A stretch of 38,965 nucleotides of DNA. Origin: Bacteroidia bacterium. GTDB taxonomy: Bacteria > Bacteroidota > Bacteroidia > B-17B0 > Aurantibacillaceae. A model generated the notes under the pieces. That model worked only from the letters and a program-made list of their open reading frames with translations, was not told where the DNA came from and did no database searches. The stretch is from positions 1,378-40,342 of the forward strand of contig JALHPG010000020.1 of assembly GCA_022842625.1 (NCBI GenBank), read 5' to 3'. Each line of letters begins with the position of its first letter. Positions within the stretch are counted from its first letter, which is position 1. Position numbers and translations under genes: made by a program. Positions 33,426 through 38,965 of this stretch are shown here, one piece after another.

Positions 33426-34703
33426 ATGTCAACAAACACAGTAAATGCAACTCAAGCACACGCAGAAAGCATGTTTGACGCTGTATTGGCCCGCTTAGAT
33501 GTGGCCGCCAAATTAATGAACCTAAGCGAAGAGGTTTTACAAGTTTTAAGAAATCCAAGCAAACAAGTAAAAGTAAGCCTTCCTATTATGATGGATAATG
33601 GTAAAATTCAAGTTTTTGAAGGTTACCGTACTGTTCACAGTACTCATCTTGGTCCGAGCAAAGGTGGTATCCGTTATGCAATGGATGTTAATGCAGATGA
33701 AGTTATGGCCTTAGCGGCATGGATGAGTTTTAAATGTGCCGTAGCAAATTTACCATATGGTGGTGCAAAAGGTGGCATTAAATGTGATCCACGTGCAATG
33801 AGCGTAGGAGAGTTAGAGCGTTTAAGCCGTGCTTATGCTGTTTCAATGAAAGATATTTTTGGTGTAAATAGAGATATTCCTGCACCGGATATGGGTACAA
33901 GCGGAAGAGAAATGGCTTGGATCCTTGATGAATTTAATAAAATTAATGGTGAAGATAGTCCGGGTGTAATTACCGGAAAGCCTATTGCAATTGGAGGCTC
34001 ATTAGGCCGTGATGCTGCAACAGGTCGTGGGGTTATGGTTAATACTTTAGCGGCACTTAAAAAAATGAACTTAAAAGCAAACGAAGTTACTTGCATCGTG
34101 CAAGGCTTTGGTAATGTTGGTTCTCATGCTGCGCGTTTACTTTCTGAAAAAGGAATTAAAATTGTTGGTATTGGCGATCATACAGCTTCTTTTTATAATG
34201 AAAAAGGTATTGATATTCAAGCAGCTTTAGATTTTGCTGCTAAAAATAACCGTGTATTAAAAGGATTTACAGGAGCTACAGAAATTAAATCGAGCGAATT
34301 ACTTACAAGTAAATGCGATGTTTTAGTGCCTGCTGCTTTACAAAATGTAATTACCGAAGAAAATGCAGGAAAAATTCAGGCTAAATTAATAGTAGAAGGT
34401 GCTAACGGACCAACTGCTCCTGAGGCGGATGCTATTTTAAACGACAAAAAAATTATTTGTGTGCCGGATATTTTAGCGAATAGTGGTGGTGTTACGGTAA
34501 GTTATTTTGAGTGGGTTCAAAACAAAGCCGGTTATTACTGGACAGAAGAAGAGGTGAATACTAAACACGATCTTAAAATGGAAATAGCTTTTGAAGCCGT
34601 TTGGAACAATGCTACCCAATTTAAAACCGGAATGAGAATTGCCGCTTATATTACAGCCTTACAAAAAATTGAACAAGGGGTTAAGCTTAAAGGCGCTTAT
34701 TAA
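33426..34703 (+). CDS. Glu/Leu/Phe/Val dehydrogenase (glutamate dehydrogenase)
   Basis: A 425-residue cytoplasmic enzyme that interconverts glutamate and 2-oxoglutarate plus ammonia. It is the short hexameric type. Substrate and catalytic lysines lie in GPSKGGIRY (K79), SFKCAVANLPYGGAKGG (K103, K115), with the following D156 in APDMGTSGREMAW. The nucleotide-binding fingerprint is GFGNVG (227-232). The late VPAALQNVIT, EGANGPT and ANSGGVTVSYFEWVQ are family-typical. Coenzyme preference cannot be read with confidence. It has its own promoter (33364) and a strong terminator (34723), so it is a single-gene unit. The gene symbol is omitted because gdhA and gudB groups are not separated here. Confidence 0.95.
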   Translation: MSTNTVNATQAHAESMFDAVLARLDVAAKLMNLSEEVLQVLRNPSKQVKVSLPIMMDNGKIQVFEGYRTVHSTHLGPSKGGIRYAMDVNADEVMALAAWMSFKCAVANLPYGGAKGGIKCDPRAMSVGELERLSRAYAVSMKDIFGVNRDIPAPDMGTSGREMAWILDEFNKINGEDSPGVITGKPIAIGGSLGRDAATGRGVMVNTLAALKKMNLKANEVTCIVQGFGNVGSHAARLLSEKGIKIVGIGDHTASFYNEKGIDIQAALDFAAKNNRVLKGFTGATEIKSSELLTSKCDVLVPAALQNVITEENAGKIQAKLIVEGANGPTAPEADAILNDKKIICVPDILANSGGVTVSYFEWVQNKAGYYWTEEEVNTKHDLKMEIAFEAVWNNATQFKTGMRIAAYITALQKIEQGVKLKGAY

Positions 34704-34722
34704 TTGTTAAAATAGTGATTTT

Positions 34723-34766
34723 AAAACACTTAGACTTTAATAAATAATAAGTCTAAGTGTTTTTTT
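34723..34766 (+). terminator. Intrinsic terminator after glutamate dehydrogenase
   Basis: AAAACACTTAGACTT (34723-34737) pairs with AAGTCTAAGTGTTTT over an 11-base AT loop, and the right arm continues into a T run. A 15-bp stem is strong for this AT-rich genome. Confidence 0.88.
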
Positions 34767-34782
34767 AGTTTAAAATAATTTA

Positions 34783-34790
34783 TAGATTTG
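34783..34790 (+). promoter_or_regulatory. -7 element of the plsY promoter
   Basis: TAGATTTG is an exact TAnnTTTG, 28 bases before the plsY TTG start and just after the upstream terminator. The -33 position is only T-rich. Confidence 0.45.
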
Positions 34791-34818
34791 CTTTAATTGA
34801 TTTAACAATTTAAAAACC

Positions 34819-35445
34819 TTGGTTGCAGTATTTGTAATATTAGCTTATTTAATTGGTTCAATCCCTACAGCAGTATGGATTGGGAAGGCTTTTTATAATA
34901 TTGACGTTCGTGAATTCGGAAGCGGAAACGCCGGAGCGACAAATACATTTAGAGTTTTAGGTCAAAAAGCAGGGATTCCTGTATTAATTATTGATATTTT
35001 AAAAGGAGCCTTAGCTGTTTCATTGGCATTTCTTAGTCCGTATGTTTTTGAAAGCGATCAATTTGTTAACCTACAATTAGCTCTTGGAATCGCAGCTTTA
35101 GTTGGGCATATCTTTCCTGTTTTTGCAGGATTTAGAGGTGGTAAAGGGGTAGCTACCATTTTAGGAATAGTAATGTGTATTTTACCTCTCTCTTGCTGCG
35201 TGTCGTTATTAGTATTCTTGATCGTATTGTTTTCTTCAAGAATGGTTTCATTATCTTCTATGATAGGCGGAGTAGCTTTTCCATTTGTATTGTATTTTAT
35301 TTTTGGAAACACAAATCCAATTCTTACTACATTTTCTATTGTTGTTGCAGTACTATTAATTGTTACTCACCGTAAGAATATTGTACGAATATTTAACAAA
35401 CAAGAATCAAAAATAAAATTCTTAACAAAAAAAGTTTCCGCTTAA
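34819..35445 (+). CDS. plsY: Glycerol-3-phosphate 1-O-acyltransferase PlsY
   Basis: PlsY is the inner-membrane enzyme that moves an acyl group from acyl-phosphate to glycerol 3-phosphate, the first step of phospholipid synthesis; PlsX would supply the substrate. It has 208 residues from a TTG start at 34819, with several hydrophobic segments. The family motifs are present: motif 1 GSIPTAVWIGKAFYNIDVRE, motif 2 FGSGNAGATNTFRVLG and motif 3 GHIFPVFAGFRGGKGVAT. No ATG precedes it in frame; the TTG puts the motifs at the usual distance from the N-terminus. A GC-rich terminator follows at 35524. Confidence 0.94.
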   Translation: MVAVFVILAYLIGSIPTAVWIGKAFYNIDVREFGSGNAGATNTFRVLGQKAGIPVLIIDILKGALAVSLAFLSPYVFESDQFVNLQLALGIAALVGHIFPVFAGFRGGKGVATILGIVMCILPLSCCVSLLVFLIVLFSSRMVSLSSMIGGVAFPFVLYFIFGNTNPILTTFSIVVAVLLIVTHRKNIVRIFNKQESKIKFLTKKVSA

Positions 35446-35523
35446 TGTTATTCACTTCAAAATATTATTACCAGTTTCTCTATCAATAGGGCTGTAATTT
35501 TATTTACATATAATTTTTATTAT

Positions 35524-35549
35524 AAACCGGCCCGCAAGCCGGTTTTTTT
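35524..35549 (+). terminator. Intrinsic terminator between plsY and phhA
   Basis: AAACCGGC (35524-35531) pairs with GCCGGTTT (35538-35545) across a six-base loop and continues into T residues. It is 78 bp past the plsY stop and only 20 bp before the phhA ATG, so any plsY readthrough into phhA would be blocked or attenuated. Confidence 0.82.
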
Positions 35550-35569
35550 ATTTTCAAAAACAAACAAAG

Positions 35570-36295
35570 ATGAAACCAACAGAACAAATTTATGCCAACT
35601 ACACAACCGAAGACTTTTTGGTTTGGAAAACTTTATTTAACAGGCAATTAAAGAACTTGGAAAACAAAGTGTCTAACGAATTTATGTATTCATTAGAACG
35701 GGTTGGATTTAATGCCGATTCAATTCCTGAATTTTTAAGTGTAAACCAAAAATTAAAAAATTATACCGGGTGGCAATTAGTTACCGTGCCTAACATTAGT
35801 GAGGCGGATGAGTTTTTTGTTTATTTGTCACAAAAAAAATTTACAGCTACCTGTTGGTTACGCACATTGCAGCAATTAGATTATTTAGAAGAGCCGGATA
35901 TGTTTCATGATGTATTTGGGCATACACCTTTATTGAGCAATACCAGTTACTCTTTGTTTTTTGAAGCAATGGGTAAATTGGCAGTAAAATACATTCACCA
36001 AAAAGAAATTATTTTAAAACTTCAACGATTATACTGGTTTACCATTGAGTTTGGTTTAATTAATGAGGATAATAAAATTAAGGTGTTTGGCGCCGGCATT
36101 ATTTCTTCAAAAGGCGAAACGGAACATGCAATTAGTAATAGATCGGTGAAAACAGATTTTAATATAACCGAAATAATGAAACATGATTTTAGAACTGATG
36201 TTTTGCAGGATGAGTATTACGTAATAGATTCTTTTGAACAATTAAACGATTCATTAAAACAATTTGAATTGGAGTTGGAAGAAGTGTGCACTTAA
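35570..36295 (+). CDS. phhA: Aromatic amino acid hydroxylase (phenylalanine 4-monooxygenase)
   Basis: A 241-residue, single-domain, pterin- and iron-dependent hydroxylase that converts phenylalanine to tyrosine. The iron ligands are H113 and H118 in EPDMFHDVFGHTPLL and E160 in YWFTIEFGL. No regulatory ACT domain, as usual in bacteria. The protein matches the catalytic core in length. The ATG follows an A-rich leader directly after the 35524 terminator, so the promoter is unclear and must overlap or precede that hairpin. The gene is convergent with the di-heme peroxidase gene (five bases between stops). Confidence 0.93.
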   Translation: MKPTEQIYANYTTEDFLVWKTLFNRQLKNLENKVSNEFMYSLERVGFNADSIPEFLSVNQKLKNYTGWQLVTVPNISEADEFFVYLSQKKFTATCWLRTLQQLDYLEEPDMFHDVFGHTPLLSNTSYSLFFEAMGKLAVKYIHQKEIILKLQRLYWFTIEFGLINEDNKIKVFGAGIISSKGETEHAISNRSVKTDFNITEIMKHDFRTDVLQDEYYVIDSFEQLNDSLKQFELELEEVCT

Positions 36296-36300
36296 TTAGT

Positions 36301-37353
36301 TCACTGCAACATATTTGGATCCGCAAACCTACGGTCGTACAAAAATTCTTTATCAGTTAAGGTTAATAGAAACGAATGAATGTCTTTTTTTTCTTGTTCG
36401 TTTAAATTACCAATGCGAAATAAGGAAGAATCTGCTTTTTCATCGTAATTTATTGAATTGGAATAATGATTAATTACATCTTTTAATTTTCTAAATCTTC
36501 CATCATGCATGTATGGGTAGGTCATTTCAATATTGCGAAGTCCTGGCACTTTAAAGATTTGATAATCTTTATTAATTTCTGTCAACCTGCCTCTGCCAAA
36601 ATCCTTTAAAGCCGTATCCATTTTTAGGCCATTATTTCTGTAGCTATTATCAGTAAATAAAGGTTCTTTATGACAATGTTCGCATTTTGCTCTAAACAAC
36701 TTTAGGCCATTTTTTTCTGCCAACGAAAAAGTATCCTGCTTGCGCATGTATTTATCGTATTTTGAATTGGAAGTAATCATTAAGCCTGTAAATTGTGCCA
36801 ACGCTTTTAAAAGTCTTTCAGAATTGATCAATGTGTCTTTGTAGGCTTTTTTAAATAACCGCACATACTCTTTATTCGCCTTTAATTTTAAAATAACATT
36901 AACAAGGTTTTCGTCCATTTCTATCGGACTTGTTATAGGGTTAATGGGCTGCAACTCTAAACTATTTATACCGCCATCCCACATGTAAGCATCTTTCCAA
37001 ATTAGATTTTGTAAAGCCGGAACATTACGTGTGCCTATTTTTGCATATATACCATGGCTTAATTTATGGTCAATATGCGCAAAGGCTGCAATCCTTTGGT
37101 GACAACTGCTGCAGCTAATCGTATTATCTTTTGAGAGAATGTTATCATAAAACAATTTTCTTCCTAAAATAAAAATGTCGGGTTTAAGCTTATTTTTTTT
37201 AAAATTATAAATGGGTTTTGGAAACCCTTTTGGAATTTTAAGTTTTACATCTTTTTTTGTAATCTTAAAGTAAGGGTTCTCAATCACAAAACTGTTGCAT
37301 AATACCGCAATTGAAATGAGGATAAATAAAGTATAAATGATCCTATTTTTCAT
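36301..37353 (-). CDS. Di-heme cytochrome c peroxidase family protein, MbnH-like
   Basis: A 350-residue exported c-type cytochrome. The N-terminus (IIYTLFILISIAVLCNSF) is a signal or anchor. Two heme-binding motifs are present: C81-S-S-C-H85 and C224-E-H-C-H228. Other CCP/MauG features are GRKLFYDNILSKDNTISC, GTRNVPALQN, MWDGGINSLE and the late VPGLRNIEMTYPYMHDGRF. The neighbour upstream is an MbnP-like gene overlapping by 11 bp. This pairing is that of MbnP/MbnH, where the MauG-like MbnH oxidises a tryptophan of MbnP to kynurenine. I infer that role; a simple peroxidase function is possible. Confidence 0.88.
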   Translation of the reverse strand: MKNRIIYTLFILISIAVLCNSFVIENPYFKITKKDVKLKIPKGFPKPIYNFKKNKLKPDIFILGRKLFYDNILSKDNTISCSSCHQRIAAFAHIDHKLSHGIYAKIGTRNVPALQNLIWKDAYMWDGGINSLELQPINPITSPIEMDENLVNVILKLKANKEYVRLFKKAYKDTLINSERLLKALAQFTGLMITSNSKYDKYMRKQDTFSLAEKNGLKLFRAKCEHCHKEPLFTDNSYRNNGLKMDTALKDFGRGRLTEINKDYQIFKVPGLRNIEMTYPYMHDGRFRKLKDVINHYSNSINYDEKADSSLFRIGNLNEQEKKDIHSFLLTLTDKEFLYDRRFADPNMLQ

Positions 37354-38101
37354 TTGGTATTAATTCAAACATATCTTTATAGTTATCAGCAATTACTGTA
37401 GCGTTTTTATGATCGGTAACCGAAGATAGTTTTTCAAAATCAATTACAGTAGGGTTTTTTAATATTTCTAAAATATTTACTTTAATATTCAAATTTTTTT
37501 GTTTTCCAATTTCCAATTTTAAATTATTTTTACCGAGGTCGAGAGTAACTTTTCGAATGCAATTACTGGGTTGTTTGTAACCTCCAATATGGTATTCAAA
37601 AAAATTGCCGGGTGATTTTGACGCGCTGGACCAACCTTCTAATTTCAAAAAAATATATCCTGTGTTCCATGCCCAAAACATAGCATTAATAGGGTCTAAA
37701 GCACCAGATTGCGCACCACTGCAATTGTGCAGGCTATCTACACCAACAATAAAATCAACCGAGGTGTAATTTCCTTCAGGAAAAGAATTTATGATGATCT
37801 GTTTTGTATTTTCTTCATCTTCGTTTATTAAAAAAGACCCATTCAAAGTAAAATCTTTTCCGTTACTGTTTTTAAAATTAATGTTGCTTATGTAATATTT
37901 AAAATTACTTAATGTAAACGGTTGGCCTAATTCATTTTTATAAAATGCAGAATCTAATTTTAATACCGTGTTGCCAACAAAATGATTGAACGAAATGGTA
38001 AGTTGATCGCCTTTTGGTTTTTGCTTAGGGTTGTGGCCGGAAAAAGACATGACAACCCAGAGGATTGCCATGTACAAAAAAATATTAATTATTTTTTTCA
38101 A
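37343..38101 (-). CDS. MbnP family protein
   Basis: An exported protein of 252 residues from a TTG at 38101, which gives a clean signal peptide (MKKIINIFLYMAILWVVMSF). A TTG at 38122 would add seven residues. Family marks: LTISFNHFVGNTVLKLD, FTLSNFKYYISNINF, GALDPINAMFWAWNTGYIFLKLEG and FFEYHIGGYKQPSNCIRKVTLDL. Candidate metal or modification residues are W143 and W145 in the FWAWN segment, with H40, H125 and H171. Two cysteines (C127, C181) may be disulfide-bonded. MbnP proteins bind copper after a Trp is converted to kynurenine by MbnH; the MbnH-like gene follows with an 11-bp overlap. Confidence 0.82.
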   Translation of the reverse strand: MKKIINIFLYMAILWVVMSFSGHNPKQKPKGDQLTISFNHFVGNTVLKLDSAFYKNELGQPFTLSNFKYYISNINFKNSNGKDFTLNGSFLINEDEENTKQIIINSFPEGNYTSVDFIVGVDSLHNCSGAQSGALDPINAMFWAWNTGYIFLKLEGWSSASKSPGNFFEYHIGGYKQPSNCIRKVTLDLGKNNLKLEIGKQKNLNIKVNILEILKNPTVIDFEKLSSVTDHKNATVIADNYKDMFELIPNEK

Positions 38102-38125
38102 GTTGTAATTATCTTCACTCAATTA

Positions 38126-38965
38126 TTAATTTGTTTTAATAATTTTTTGAGTCGTTTTTTGATTGTCTGCTTCTAAAATTAAGAAATAAATTCCGGAAGA
38201 TAAATTTGTCATGTCTAAGGTATAAGCTATGCTAGGCTGCAAGTAGTCAATTGTTTTTACAGTTTTTCCTTTTCCATCGATCAATTTTCCTTTTACGTTA
38301 TTTTTGCTTTCAACATCCATATAAATAAATAAGTAGTCTTGGGTTGGATTAGGCATAACAGTATATTTGATCGGAAGATTTTTTACTTCATTAATTCCGG
38401 TTGCAGATGGTGTATAAACAGTGGTAGGTTCACTTATAACCACATGACTTCCGGTTGGACCGGTATTACCTGCCTGAACAGTTCCATAATAAGTTGGCCC
38501 TAGTACAAATGGATAAACGGGATAGCCTGTAGCATTTATTGTTACAAAATAGGCGTATGTGCCTGCAGGGTATTCCGGAGTGATGCAAAATCGGCCATTA
38601 TGAAAATCAAGATCGCCAGAACCGGCAACGTAAACATAATCTTCAAGCATATTACCTAAAGGGTAAGTTGCATTAACCGGCGGACCACCGTTACGTGTTG
38701 TTGGCGTTGTTGGACTTGCTGCGGCAGATGCTTGATTTGCTCCTAATAATACAGAACCGGTACTTGATGCTAATACAAAACTCGGAGTCATTCTCTTAAT
38801 TGCACCAGTGCCGTTTGTATTAGTATATGCGTATGCTCCGTAAACAGGAAAGCCATCAAACGCATAACCAATTATTGGTGAATGAACAGTTGTTAGAGAT
38901 GAATTATAAAGACATGTTGGATTAACATGATTATGGTAAGCACCATTTGGAAGATCGGAAGAGCA
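38126..38965 (-). CDS. YHYH-domain protein with T9SS sorting domain (5' end cut by window edge)
   Basis: The 3' portion of a surface protein, about 275 residues, on the minus strand and open to the right edge. The first real part is GAYHNHVNPTCLY ... HSPIIGYAFDGFPVYGAYAY, the YHYH domain; a later DFHNGRFCITPEYPAGTYAYFVT also belongs to it. The last ~80 residues are a type A sorting domain: YTVMPNPTQDYLFIYMD, KGKTVKTIDY, SSGIYFLILEADNQKTTQKIIKTN. It ends 24 bp before the MbnP-like gene and shares its strand. The YHYH domain is His-rich and may be metal-binding, but no activity is known to me. The terminal 14 bases are adapter-like, so the first few encoded residues are not genuine. Confidence 0.82.
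   Translation of the reverse strand, partial: CSSDLPNGAYHNHVNPTCLYNSSLTTVHSPIIGYAFDGFPVYGAYAYTNTNGTGAIKRMTPSFVLASSTGSVLLGANQASAAASPTTPTTRNGGPPVNATYPLGNMLEDYVYVAGSGDLDFHNGRFCITPEYPAGTYAYFVTINATGYPVYPFVLGPTYYGTVQAGNTGPTGSHVVISEPTTVYTPSATGINEVKNLPIKYTVMPNPTQDYLFIYMDVESKNNVKGKLIDGKGKTVKTIDYLQPSIAYTLDMTNLSSGIYFLILEADNQKTTQKIIKTN
38952..38965. other. Illumina adapter sequence at contig end
   Basis: AGATCGGAAGAGCA is identical to the first 14 bases of the standard Illumina TruSeq adapter. Fourteen exact bases at the extreme end of a sequence are unlikely to be chance. This stretch should not be treated as genomic. Confidence 0.9.

Overview
The window is an AT-rich piece of a Bacteroidota (Bacteroidetes) chromosome. 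The evidence is the 3' part of the type IX secretion (T9SS) translocon gene sprA with its usual gcvH and VanZ neighbours, several proteins with T9SS C-terminal sorting domains, a GWxTD-domain protein, a Porin_10-type barrel, a bifunctional DAHP synthase/chorismate mutase, promoters of the TTTG / TAnnTTTG type, and many TTG starts. The genus cannot be fixed from sequence alone. The last 14 bases match the start of the Illumina TruSeq adapter exactly, so the right end is probably a draft or metagenomic contig end with untrimmed adapter.

Layout. 1-4.2 kb: sprA (5' cut), gcvH and a VanZ-like gene, with two 45-bp repeats and a cluster of four palindromes. 4.4-13.9 kb: mostly housekeeping genes (sucD, RNase HI, nadC, rlmH) mixed with membrane and hypothetical families (GWxTD lipoprotein, AI-2E transporter, DUF2461, DMT/DUF486, MarC, a 2-TM pore-like protein, a glycosyltransferase, DUF1801, DUF4783). 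13.9-16.9 kb: an outer-membrane porin and a patatin. 17.0-21.6 kb: one leftward operon: MCE/MlaD protein, membrane NarI-like Fe-S protein, HAD phosphatase, CCG-domain Fe-S protein, TPR lipoprotein. 21.7-24.2 kb: a TrmH-type methyltransferase, a T9SS cargo protein and DAHP synthase/chorismate mutase.

24.2-27.1 kb is the most disturbed stretch. It holds a second copy of a short element with terminal inverted repeats (first copy at 5.94 kb), a 48-aa Cys/Lys-rich ORF, a 66-bp remnant of a sirtuin 3' end, a 5'-truncated T9SS gene and a large T9SS type B protein, and it ends at the intact sirtuin gene. 27.1-36.3 kb returns to ordinary genes: sirtuin plus DPP-IV-like peptidase, NTF2-like protein, amidohydrolase, YjjG nucleotidase, a membrane protein, glutamate dehydrogenase, plsY and phenylalanine hydroxylase.

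36.3-38.97 kb is a leftward cluster of a YHYH-domain T9SS cargo protein (cut by the edge), an MbnP-like protein and an MbnH-like di-heme peroxidase. By family knowledge this suggests periplasmic or surface metal (copper) handling through peroxidase-dependent protein modification. No rRNA, tRNA, CRISPR array or transposase gene was recognised.
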